Shown: in pieces, positions 5,377-11,859 of the stretch
Layout of the letters: every line of letters starts with the position of its first letter
Position numbering within the stretch: position 1 is the stretch's first letter
Origin: Oscillospiraceae bacterium
Lineage (GTDB): Bacteria; Bacillota; Clostridia; Oscillospirales; Oscillospiraceae
Direction of reading: 5' to 3'
Assembly (NCBI GenBank): GCA_017521875.1
Contig: JAFXBH010000296.1
Span: forward strand, 1-11,859
DNA length: 11,859 bases
Notes under the pieces: generated by a model
What the model was told of the DNA's origin: nothing
The model's input: the letters and a program-made list of their open reading frames with translations, nothing else
Databases searched by the model: none
Made by a program: the position numbers and the translations under genes

Positions 5377-6699
5377 TTATTCGTCCTTTGCCTTGTTCAG
5401 CAGAGCGTTGACGATGATGCCCAGGATCAGAGCGCAGGCGATGGCAGTAATGGTAACCTTACCAATGGCCATAGCCATACCGCCGATGCCGGGAATCAGA
5501 ATGGAAGCAACCACAAACAGGTTCTTGTTCTGGTTCAGGTCAACTTTCTGGATCATCTTCAAGTCGGATACAGCGATAAAGCCGTACAGGGTGACACAGA
5601 CACCGCCCATGACGCAGCCGGGAATGGAATCCAGGAATGCAACGAAGGGTCCGAAGAAGGAGATGACGATGCTCATAATGGCAGCGGTGGTAATGGTAAC
5701 CACAGAAGCATTGCGGGTAATGGCAACGCAGCCAACAGATTCACCGTAGGTGGTGTTGGGGCAGCCGCCGAAGATAGCGCCAACCATAGAACCAACGCCG
5801 TCACCCAGCAAGGTGCGGTGCAGGCCGGGATCGGTGAGCAGGTCAGCATCAATGATGGAACTGAGGTTCTTGTGGTCAGCGATATGCTCAGCAAATACCA
5901 CAAATGCCACGGGAATGTATGCCACGGCAACGGTTGCAATGTAGGAGCCGTCAATGTCCTTGACGCCCTTCAGGGCTTCCAGGAAGGTAAACTCAGGAAC
6001 AGCAAAAATCTGCATATCCTGGAACAGGGAGAAGTCGATTACGGGAATGCCCAGCAAGGTAAAGATCACGGCTTCCAGGTAACCGGCCAGAATACCAACA
6101 ATGAAAGGAACCAGTTTCATCATCTTCTTGCCGTAAGTGGAGACCATAATGACGGTCACCAGGGTGACCATAGCGCAGATGAAAGATGCCCATGCAGGAG
6201 CGCTCATTACGAAAGCGCCGTTGCCATCCTGAGGGCCATAGGAAAATACATCCTAAATGGCAGCGCCGGCCAGAGACAGACCGATCAGCGCCACGGTAGG
6301 TCCAATCACAACAGGAGGCATCAGTTTGTTGATCCAATTCACGCCGGCGAATTTCACCACAGCAGCGATCACCACATACACCAAACCTGCAAACACAGCA
6401 CCCAGAATGATACCGGCAAAACCGGCAGTTGCGGAAACCGCGCCGGCAAATGCTGCTACCATAGAACTGATGAAAGCAAAGGAAGAACCCAGGAACACAG
6501 GGCTTCTGAACTTAGTGAACAACTGATATACAATGGTACCGACACCTGCGCCAAACAGAGCGGCGGAAGCGGACATACCGTTACCGACGATGGCGGGAAC
6601 GGCAATGGTGGCTGCCAGAATTGCCAAAACCTGCTGGAAAGCAAAAATCAGTATCTGGCCAAACTTGGGTTTGTCTTTAATGCCATAGACCAAATTCAT
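5377..6699 (-). pseudogene. uraA: Uracil/xanthine permease (NCS2, UraA/PyrP-like) interrupted by one in-frame TAG
   Basis: The frame has 440 codon positions, normal for UraA-type nucleobase:cation symporters, which carry uracil (or xanthine) across the membrane through about 14 segments. It opens MNLVYGIKDKPKFGQILIFA with GGAGG at 6707-6711 and shows FQQVLAILAA (21-30) and GSSFAFISS (71-79). Codon 149 is TAG (6253-6255), after IGLSLAGAAI. The same frame then continues uninterrupted as DVFSYGPQDGNGAFV to the end, with the substrate-site motifs AEHIADHKNLS (Glu271) and NTTYGESVG (Glu320). Because both key glutamates follow the stop, the 148-residue upstream product alone cannot transport. No convincing RBS precedes the downstream ATG at 6207. 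Causes could be a recent nonsense mutation, a sequence error or readthrough; TAG is a normal stop in two neighbouring genes. Uracil versus xanthine specificity is unsettled. Confidence 0.88.
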
Positions 6700-6719
6700 A
6701 CTAATACCTCCAAGTATTT

Positions 6720-6779
6720 CTATTTCTGAAATTGGAATCTAAAAAAAGAGAAAACATCTTCACCGAATAGTTCAGACAT
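6720..6779 (-). CDS. Leader ORF (19 codons) upstream of the permease
   Basis: A small ORF encoding MSELFGEDVFSFFRFQFQK, followed by TAG. It has a near-perfect RBS, GGGAGG (6785-6790), 5 nt before its ATG. It is the first ORF of the predicted transcript, starting about 25 nt after the transcription start. Its ATG lies in the 5' arm of a terminator hairpin, its sense codons 2-10 cross the rest of that hairpin, and codons TCT-TTT-TTT cover the U tract. It ends 20 nt before the permease ATG, which has its own RBS. Five of 19 residues are Phe. The RBS quality and position suggest it is translated to influence termination; the peptide itself need have no function. The first ten residues loosely recall the start of type III glutamine synthetases (FGxxVFN, from memory), probably by chance. 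Confidence 0.55.
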   Translation of the reverse strand: MSELFGEDVFSFFRFQFQK

Positions 6780-6785
6780 TCTCTC
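6741..6785 (-). terminator. Leader terminator (attenuator) of the permease gene
   Basis: On the minus strand GAGAGAATGTCT (6774-6785) pairs with AGATGTTTTCTC (6748-6759) in a 12-bp stem with three G-U pairs. A tandem GA/GA internal mismatch and a short upper stem follow, with the loop near 6765-6769. Seven T come directly after (6741-6747). It lies between promoter and permease RBS, so transcription must pass it to express the permease. It is weaker than the gene-end terminators here, which suits a regulated site. Confidence 0.7.
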
Positions 6786-6811
6786 CTCCCTCAGATTTTA
6801 TTTCTTAGAAA

Positions 6812-6840
6812 AGTATACCTCTTTTTTCCACAAAATGCAA
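6812..6840 (-). promoter_or_regulatory. Sigma-A promoter of the permease gene
   Basis: Minus-strand TTGCAT (6835-6840), a 17-bp spacer and TATACT (6812-6817), with start near 6804. The -35 hexamer is the same as that of the nucleoside ABC operon upstream. Confidence 0.72.
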
Positions 6841-6861
6841 GGAAAAGTTTGCAAAAAATAC

Positions 6862-6895
6862 AAAAAAGCAAGGCTTCCGGGAGGAAGCCTTGCTT
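6862..6895 (-). terminator. Terminator of the nucleoside ABC importer operon
   Basis: A perfect 13-bp stem (6866-6878 with 6883-6895), 4-nt loop, then a T-rich tract on the minus strand (from 6867 down, TTTTTTG and a further T run near 6854-6859). It lies 6 nt after the last permease gene and separates that operon from the uracil permease unit. Confidence 0.93.
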
Positions 6896-6901
6896 AGAAG
6901 A

Positions 6902-7933
6902 TTATCGAGTGCCTTTATCGTAGGGAATGCCCTCGGCCTTGGGGGCCCGGGATTTCTTGGAGGTAAAGGACAGGACCACCAGCGTGATCACATAGGGAAG
7001 CATCCGGTACAGGTGGGAACTGATGCCGATTTCTGCTAACCAGAACACGCCGTCGCCGTTGATGTCGATACTGCCGTAACCGGCGGCGATACATTTGAAT
7101 AAGCCAAAGAGCAAAGCGCCCAAGGCAATATTCAGCGGTTTCCAGTTGCCGAAAATCATAACCGCCAATGCAAGGAAACCAAATCCCGCCACTTCACCGT
7201 TGGCGGTGCAGTTGGTGGCAGTCAGGGCATAGACAAAGCCGCCCATACCCGCCAGTGCGCCGGAGATAGTAGTGCCGGCATACCGCATTTTGTACACATT
7301 GATGCCCAAAGAGTCTGCCGCCTGGGGATTTTCACCGCAGGCACGCAGCCGCAGGCCGAATTTGGTGTAATACAAAATCACCGACAGAACGATAAACACC
7401 ACAATGCACACATAGGTGGCCAGGTACACCTTATTCAGGAATGTCTCCCGGAAGAAACCCCACTGGACACTTTTATCCACACCGAAGGTGGATTTTTTGA
7501 TCATAAACCAGGAAGCGGCGTCGCCCACTTTCATCTGCAGGGTATTCTGATTGGCCAAAATGCGCACCAGGAACAACACCAGCGCAGGTGCCATCATGTT
7601 CAGCGCTGTGCCGCCAATCGTCTGGTCTGCTTTCAGGTGGACGGCTGCAAAGGACAGAAGCAAAGAAAAGATGGCGCCAAAGACGGCAGCCACGGCCATC
7701 GTCAGCAATTCCAAACCCTGCAGCGTCCAATAGTCGCCCATCCGGGCCGCTTCCACAAACACATCTGCATCCTGCATCAGACGGACAAAGTACACGCCCA
7801 CAAACGCGCCCATAATCATAATGCCTTCCAGCGCCAGGTTGATGATACCGCTGCGCTCAGCAAAGACACCGGCCAGCGCCACGATCATCAGAGGGATGGC
7901 AAACAACAATGTCTGTTGTACTACAAATGTCAT
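6902..7933 (-). CDS. Nucleoside-type ABC transporter permease (NupQ/YufQ-like)
   Basis: A 343-residue multi-spanning membrane protein of the BPD_transp_2 (ribose/branched-chain amino acid-type) permease family. The pattern FAERSGIINLALEGIM (24-39) is the hallmark of the second permease of BMP-dependent nucleoside importers (B. subtilis NupQ/YufQ, Lactococcus NupC). LRACGENPQAADSLGINV (196-213) is the cytoplasmic coupling loop that meets the ATPase. It would form the channel together with the other permease. Its ATG overlaps the stop of that gene in an ATGA arrangement (7930-7933), with GGGAGG upstream inside the preceding gene, so translation is coupled. It is the last gene of the operon, TAA followed by a terminator. 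Whether guanosine, other nucleosides or another solute is carried cannot be read from the permease. Confidence 0.9.
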   Translation of the reverse strand: MTFVVQQTLLFAIPLMIVALAGVFAERSGIINLALEGIMIMGAFVGVYFVRLMQDADVFVEAARMGDYWTLQGLELLTMAVAAVFGAIFSLLLSFAAVHLKADQTIGGTALNMMAPALVLFLVRILANQNTLQMKVGDAASWFMIKKSTFGVDKSVQWGFFRETFLNKVYLATYVCIVVFIVLSVILYYTKFGLRLRACGENPQAADSLGINVYKMRYAGTTISGALAGMGGFVYALTATNCTANGEVAGFGFLALAVMIFGNWKPLNIALGALLFGLFKCIAAGYGSIDINGDGVFWLAEIGISSHLYRMLPYVITLVVLSFTSKKSRAPKAEGIPYDKGTR

Positions 7934-9102
7934 TGTGTCTTACCTCCCTTTCCTTTTTTCTTCTGCAGCCACATCTGGATCACCAAAGAGAATGCGCTCA
8001 GGTAGACGATCACCGCGATCACCACATCGGTGATATATTCGTTATAGGCGGTAAGTGTAGTCAGTTGCTGACCCACAATGTTCAGCATCGCCATAAAGAT
8101 ACCGGCGAAAATCACCGCCACCGGGTGGTTCATTGCCAGCAAGGCAACAGGAATACCATTGAATCCGGTAGCAGGCAATGCCTGATATGTGCTCCAGTAG
8201 AATTCGGTATTGCCGGACAGCCAGTACAGCGCTGCGCCGCCACCGGCCAGCGCACCGGCCATCGCCATACTCAGCACGATATTCCGCTTGTCCTGAATAC
8301 CGGCGTACCGGGCTGCGTGACGATTCGCGCCGCAGGCCTTCAACTGGTAACCCAGGGTGGTCTTATTCATAATGATCCACACCAGAACTGCGATTAGTAT
8401 GGCCACGATAATGCCGCCGTTGACCTGGGATTCCGGGAACAGTTTGTCCAGTCCCATCTTGGAAGTGGCTACATTGTTGAAAGAGGTTTTGTAAATGTAG
8501 CCGGTCTTGGTGCCTTCGGCCACATTCTTCAGGTCGCTGATGTCAAAGGCCCAGGTGACCAAATTGGCCGCGATCCAGTTGGTCATGATACAGGCCAGCA
8601 CTTCGTTGATATTGAGGAACGCCTTCAGCAGGCCGGGGATCGCGCCCCACAGTGCGCCTGCCAGCATACCGCCCAGAAAAGCCAGAATCCAGATCATAGC
8701 GGGAGATACTGCTTCAGAGGGGATTTTCAGGGCAATAAACAAGGTTGCCAGGGTACCCATCAGGTACTGGCCGGGGGCACCGATATTAAACAGGCCTGTT
8801 TTGAACGCTACTGCCACAGACAGACCGGTCATAATCACCGGGGTAGCCCGGAACAGCATATTGCCCCAGGAAACCGGGTTAAAGCCCCAGGTCAGAGCGC
8901 CGGCTTCCCGTCCTGTGGAGAACAGGCCGAAGAAGATCAGCCGTACACCGTCCCAAATGCCTTTGGTGCCGATGTTGGACTTGGTCAGGCCAACGATCAC
9001 TGCGATCACTGCACCCACAGCAAGGCCGATCGCAATAGAGATCAGGGACGCAAATATCTTTCGGGTTCCGTCCCGGTTCAGCAAGGTATTTCCTTTGTTC
9101 AC
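7930..9102 (-). CDS. Nucleoside-type ABC transporter permease (NupP/YufP-like)
   Basis: A 390-residue integral membrane protein, the larger of the two permeases of a BMP-type nucleoside importer. Visible hallmarks are FKTGLFNIGAPGQYLMG (100-116), LNINEVLACIMTNWIA (163-178) and the coupling loop LKACGANRHAARYAGI (254-269). A hydrophobic first helix (about 17-40) and a periplasmic stretch near 185-228 match NupP-like proteins. The start codon is GTG (9100-9102), three bases after the ATPase stop, with an AAGGGGGG-type RBS inside the end of the ATPase gene. Its TGA overlaps the next ATG. Product family is secure, substrate inferred. Confidence 0.9.
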   Translation of the reverse strand: MNKGNTLLNRDGTRKIFASLISIAIGLAVGAVIAVIVGLTKSNIGTKGIWDGVRLIFFGLFSTGREAGALTWGFNPVSWGNMLFRATPVIMTGLSVAVAFKTGLFNIGAPGQYLMGTLATLFIALKIPSEAVSPAMIWILAFLGGMLAGALWGAIPGLLKAFLNINEVLACIMTNWIAANLVTWAFDISDLKNVAEGTKTGYIYKTSFNNVATSKMGLDKLFPESQVNGGIIVAILIAVLVWIIMNKTTLGYQLKACGANRHAARYAGIQDKRNIVLSMAMAGALAGGGAALYWLSGNTEFYWSTYQALPATGFNGIPVALLAMNHPVAVIFAGIFMAMLNIVGQQLTTLTAYNEYITDVVIAVIVYLSAFSLVIQMWLQKKKGKGGKTQ

Positions 9103-9105
9103 GGC

Positions 9106-10644
9106 TTAATTGCCCCCCTTCCCGTCGTTTTTCGCACCGGCCATATACAGACCCAGTTCCTGTACGGTTGTGGTCTTGGGATCCAGTTCGCCCACGATCT
9201 CACCTTCGTACATCACCAGGATCCGGTCGGAAAGATTCATAACTTCATCCAGTTCCAGGCTGACCAGCAGCACGGCCTTGCCTGCATCCCGCTGGGCCAC
9301 CAGTTGCTTATGGATATGCTCGATGGCGCCTACATCCAGGCCGCGGGTGGGCTGCACCGCCACGATCAAAGGCTTATTTCTGTCCATTTCACGGGCAATG
9401 ATGGCTTTCTGCTGGTTACCGCCGGACATGCTACGGCTGACGGTGACAGGGCCTTGGCCGGAACGGACATCGTACTGTTCGATCAGGGTCTCGGCATAGG
9501 CACGGACTGCGTCGTTCTGAATGAAGCCAAAGCGCTGGAATTGAGGATCCTGAAAATTCTGCAGCACCATATTCTGCTCCAGGGTAAAGTCCAGCACCAG
9601 GCCGTGCTTGTGTCGGTCTTCGGGGATATGGCTCATGCCTGCATCGCTGCGACGGTGAATGGAGGAATTGGAAATATCCTTGCCGCACAGGGTAATCTTG
9701 CCGGCGGTGATCTTTTCCAAACCGGATAAACCGTGGATCAGTTCTGTCTGGCCGTTGCCGTCGATACCGGCAACGCACACGATCTCACCGGCTCGCACAG
9801 CGAAGGATACATCCTTCACCGCGTCGTTCTTGTGAATTCTGGAGGGTACGGTCAAACCCTTTACCTCCAACACCACATCGCCGGGTGTGGCATCTTCTTT
9901 CTCTACCTGCAACTGAACCGGACGACCTACCATCATATTGGACAGTTCCTGTTTGTTGGTGTCGCAGATGTTCACCGTGCCGATACACTTACCCTTCCGC
10001 AAAACGGTACAACGGTCGGCAACCGCCATGATTTCGTTAAGTTTATGGGTGATGAACAGAATGGACTTGCCCTCCTTGGCAAACCCTCGCATAGTGGCCA
10101 TCAGTTCGTCAATCTCCTGGGGCGTCAGCACAGCAGTGGGCTCGTCAAAAATCAAAATTTCATTGTCCCGGTAGAGCATTTTCAGGATCTCAACACGCTG
10201 CTGCATACCCACGGTGATATCCTCTACCTTGGCATTCAGGTCCACTTTCAGACCGTACTGCCGGGATAGTTCCTCCACCTTTTTCCGCGCCTCCTGCTTC
10301 TGCAGGAAACCCAGTTTGGTATCCTCTGCGCCTAAGATGATATTGTCCAGCACTGTAAACACATCAATGAGTTTGAAGTGCTGATGGACCATACCGATAT
10401 TCAGCGCGGTAGCGTCATTGGGATTGTTGATCGTGACAATTTCCCCGTTTTTCTTGATCACGCCCTGCTCCGGCTGGTACAAACCGAACAGAACCGACAT
10501 TAATGTGGACTTGCCTGCGCCATTTTCGCCCAGCAAAGCATGGATTTCTCCCCGCTTCAATTGCAGGGTGATATCGTCATTTGCCACAATTCCGGGGAAT
10601 TCTTTTCTGATGTTGAGCATTTCAATAATATAGTTGGATTCCAT
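9106..10644 (-). CDS. Nucleoside-type ABC transporter ATP-binding protein (NupO/YufO-like, two NBDs)
   Basis: A 512-residue tandem ATPase that powers the two permeases encoded downstream. NBD1 (about 5-240) is intact: Walker A GENGAGKST (39-47), a signature in the form VGMQQRVEI (145-153), Walker B ILIFDEPT (163-170) and switch His200. NBD2 (about 256-500) is of the degenerate type usual for this family: the Walker A position reads GIDGNGQTE (293-301), lacking the GKS/T core. The signature SGGNQQK (407-413) is good, and the Walker B region VAVQPTRGLD (428-437) has Gln in place of the catalytic Glu. One functional ATP site per protein is therefore likely. The ATG at 10642-10644 follows GGGAGGAGGG (10654-10663). 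First gene of the operon. In B. subtilis and Lactococcus a BMP-family lipoprotein gene lies just upstream; here an unrelated gene does. Confidence 0.93.
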   Translation of the reverse strand: MESNYIIEMLNIRKEFPGIVANDDITLQLKRGEIHALLGENGAGKSTLMSVLFGLYQPEQGVIKKNGEIVTINNPNDATALNIGMVHQHFKLIDVFTVLDNIILGAEDTKLGFLQKQEARKKVEELSRQYGLKVDLNAKVEDITVGMQQRVEILKMLYRDNEILIFDEPTAVLTPQEIDELMATMRGFAKEGKSILFITHKLNEIMAVADRCTVLRKGKCIGTVNICDTNKQELSNMMVGRPVQLQVEKEDATPGDVVLEVKGLTVPSRIHKNDAVKDVSFAVRAGEIVCVAGIDGNGQTELIHGLSGLEKITAGKITLCGKDISNSSIHRRSDAGMSHIPEDRHKHGLVLDFTLEQNMVLQNFQDPQFQRFGFIQNDAVRAYAETLIEQYDVRSGQGPVTVSRSMSGGNQQKAIIAREMDRNKPLIVAVQPTRGLDVGAIEHIHKQLVAQRDAGKAVLLVSLELDEVMNLSDRILVMYEGEIVGELDPKTTTVQELGLYMAGAKNDGKGGN

Positions 10645-10664
10645 ATTATTTTGCCCTCCTCCCG

Positions 10665-10713
10665 TTTATTTGCCGAATTTTATAAGATTATTATACTAAT
10701 TATGGCAAATAAA
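10665..10713. repeat. 10-bp perfect inverted repeat spanning the importer promoter
   Basis: TTTATTTGCC (10665-10674) and GGCAAATAAA (10704-10713) are exact reverse complements separated by 29 bp. One arm lies in the -35/-10 spacer and touches the -35; the other lies downstream of the predicted start. The centres are 39 bp apart, near four helical turns. It may be a split operator or looped repressor site. It is too far apart and A/T-rich to be a good RNA hairpin, since one arm is not transcribed. Confidence 0.5.
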
Positions 10714-10718
10714 TGCAA
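10690..10718 (-). promoter_or_regulatory. Sigma-A promoter of the nucleoside ABC importer operon
   Basis: Minus-strand TTGCAT (10713-10718), a 17-bp spacer and a perfect TATAAT (10690-10695), with start near 10683 and a leader of about 40 nt that ends in a strong RBS. No riboswitch or leader terminator is visible in this short leader. Confidence 0.78.
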
Positions 10719-10724
10719 TCATTA

Positions 10725-10762
10725 TTAAAGAAAAAACGAAGCGTGTTTTCACACGCCTCGTT
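10725..10762. terminator. Terminator of the acyltransferase gene
   Basis: A 12-bp stem with one G-U pair (10735-10746 with 10751-10762), loop of four, beginning a few bases after the TAG stop. On the minus strand it is followed by TTTTCTTT (opposite 10727-10734); on the plus strand by TTTCT. It isolates the acyltransferase gene from the importer operon. Confidence 0.9.
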
Positions 10763-10765
10763 TTT

Positions 10766-11859
10766 CTATACTGCCGCAGGAGTTTTCCGGCGTTTTTTCA
10801 GTTTGTACAGTTCCTCGGTGGCCAGTCTGGTCTTGGCAACCACATCGCCTCCGGTGGGGAAACAGTAGTAAAGTCTGTCCCGATTGCCGATGCAGATCAC
10901 ATCGCCGATCTCGTACCAGTAATAGTCCGCATACAGCCCGTAGCAGGCCAACGGTCCTTGGGAATACTGAAGTTTTCCGTCGCACCCGGTAAGGGTAAAT
11001 CCGGTTTCGTCGTGAACCAGTTTGCCCTCCCCTACCATATACAGCGCTTTGGTATCCACCAGCATCCCGATCTTCACATCCGTCTCCAAACGGTATGTCC
11101 CCTCCTCCAATTCCTTGCGTACCTGCTGCCGCTGCCAGGCATACCAGTCAGGAATATGGGTAAAAACAGGGTCTTCTGCAACCAGGTAGCCCTGTTCGTC
11201 CAGGGTATAGGTGTGCCCACAGGCTTTGCAGGTTAACATAATTCCCTTGCCCTCTGTCTGTCCCTCTGCAAGGCAATGGGGGCAACGGTATAAAATCCGG
11301 TTCAGGCCGTCGGCGCGGAAAGGTTCGTCAATGGTGATTTTATTCTCCTGCTGGTAACGGAAATTATCAAAGGAAAAGGCATCGTCCAGCAGTTGGTCCA
11401 GTTCAGCCACAGACATTTCCTCCATCTGCTCCGGGGTAACCAGGCAGGTCACATCTGCCCGGACGGTAACTTTCCGTTTCTGCAAGCAGTTATACAGAGG
11501 ATCTCTGGCAAATGCTCCCTGGGTGATCACCGTCACCACCGGCACATTCAGTTTCTTCAGCAGAACGCCCATCTTTCTCGGCAGAGGGGTGGCCGTGCCG
11601 TCAAAAGAGTAACTAGCCTCCGGGTACATCAGCACACTGGTCTTTTTCTCTTTGAGCATATACTCCATATCCCGAATCAGCGTCACATCGCTGACGAATT
11701 TTTGGGTGGGAATACATCCTAGCAGACGCATCAGAAGCCCCTTGCCCACAAAACCGTCGGTGGTACAGACGATGGCGTACCGCTTGGGAAAAAAGATCCG
11801 GGAGATAATCTTCAAATCGATAAAACTGGAGTGATTCATCAAAATCAGGCAGGGCTGAT
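10766..11859 (-). CDS. PlsC-type acyltransferase with zinc ribbon and extra C-terminal domain (5' end cut by window)
   Basis: The frame stays open to the window edge, so the true start is upstream; about 364 codons are visible. The first residues, QPCLILMNHSSFID, contain the acyltransferase HX4D motif (His and Asp codons within 11816-11833), and YPEASYSFDG lower down takes the place of the PEGTRS block. These mark the PlsC family of 1-acyl-glycerol-3-phosphate acyltransferases, which act at the inner membrane in phospholipid synthesis. Unlike short PlsC proteins it continues with a four-cysteine zinc ribbon, CPHC ... CKAC (codons between 11284 and 11219), and then about 130 residues of beta-rich sequence ending in a basic KLKKRRKTPAAV tail. 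The glycine of the canonical PEG is Ala here (PEAS). Stop TAG sits just before a terminator. The acyl acceptor is uncertain. Confidence 0.82.
   Translation of the reverse strand, partial: QPCLILMNHSSFIDLKIISRIFFPKRYAIVCTTDGFVGKGLLMRLLGCIPTQKFVSDVTLIRDMEYMLKEKKTSVLMYPEASYSFDGTATPLPRKMGVLLKKLNVPVVTVITQGAFARDPLYNCLQKRKVTVRADVTCLVTPEQMEEMSVAELDQLLDDAFSFDNFRYQQENKITIDEPFRADGLNRILYRCPHCLAEGQTEGKGIMLTCKACGHTYTLDEQGYLVAEDPVFTHIPDWYAWQRQQVRKELEEGTYRLETDVKIGMLVDTKALYMVGEGKLVHDETGFTLTGCDGKLQYSQGPLACYGLYADYYWYEIGDVICIGNRDRLYYCFPTGGDVVAKTRLATEELYKLKKRRKTPAAV

Noticed and set aside
6253..6255. Reassignment of TAG to an amino acid in this genome
   Set aside because: The M18 gene (472-474) and the acyltransferase gene (10766-10768) both end with TAG right before terminators, so TAG works as stop here.
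5344..6729. A 461-codon open frame on the plus strand, antisense to the whole permease gene
   Set aside because: Its composition (Asn, Gly, His, Asp, Gln-rich) is what the complement of a hydrophobic membrane-protein gene gives. It has no family resemblance, starts inside a terminator and overlaps the attenuator; it is a shadow frame.
6749..6779. Leader ORF as a remnant of a type III glutamine synthetase gene (FGxxVFN-like start)
   Set aside because: About ten residues of remembered similarity are too few, and the rest of the ORF does not follow that family.
6785..6800. PyrR-type binding loop in the permease leader (AATCTGAGGGAGG)
   Set aside because: Only a partial match to the ARUCCNGNGAGGYU loop, out of register by a base, and no flanking stem; the GGGAGG is better explained as the leader-ORF RBS.
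1..11859. Mobile element, CRISPR array, rRNA, tRNA, toxin-antitoxin pair or defence cluster
   Set aside because: No terminal repeats, transposase or integrase frames, spaced direct repeats, or tRNA-like arms were seen; all long frames belong to ordinary housekeeping families.

Overview
The window looks like a chromosomal segment of a spore-forming Clostridia-type Firmicute, probably from the Oscillospirales/Ruminococcaceae side. The reasons are a full spo0A gene, an ECF-type QueT behind a preQ1 leader, DUF1292 and M18 proteins, strong AGGAGG ribosome binding sites, and sigma-A promoters that mostly have 17-bp spacers. The genus cannot be fixed from the sequence alone. I see no mobile element, CRISPR array, rRNA or tRNA, and the base composition looks even. 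This is mostly ordinary core genome with several compact regulatory devices between the genes.

Layout. (1) 1-202, minus: the N-terminus of an MsmK/UgpC-type sugar ABC ATPase, cut by the window edge just before its Walker A motif, behind a leader of about 180 nt. (2) 472-1746, minus: an M18 aminopeptidase, divergent from spo0A (2017-2796, plus). The shared upstream region carries five near-consensus Spo0A boxes. (3) 2893-3174, plus: a DUF1292 protein with a consensus promoter that begins on the last base of the hairpin following spo0A. (4) 3210-3713, minus: queT, with promoter, preQ1-I-like aptamer, terminator, a second hairpin and RBS in series. (5) 3968-5331, plus: a lipid kinase/NUDIX hydrolase operon. 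(6) 5377-6699, minus: a uraA-type uracil/xanthine permease interrupted by one in-frame TAG. A 19-codon leader ORF that overlaps a terminator precedes it. (7) 10644 down to 6902, minus: a three-gene nucleoside-type ABC importer (ATPase and two permeases) without its binding-protein gene. (8) 10766-11859, minus: a PlsC-type acyltransferase carrying a zinc ribbon and an extra C-terminal domain, cut at the window edge.

How the genes relate. The permease and the ABC importer point to nucleobase/nucleoside salvage, as adjacent but separately promoted units with a strong terminator between them. The lipid kinase and the acyltransferase both belong to phospholipid metabolism but are not linked here. 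QueT imports a queuosine precursor and its leader probably senses preQ1. The points most worth following are the leader-peptide/terminator arrangement ahead of the permease, the amber codon inside that permease, the paired Spo0A boxes, the preQ1 leader with two hairpins, the 10-bp inverted repeat across the importer promoter, and the three-part acyltransferase. I did not find convincing evidence of a wholly new multi-gene system.
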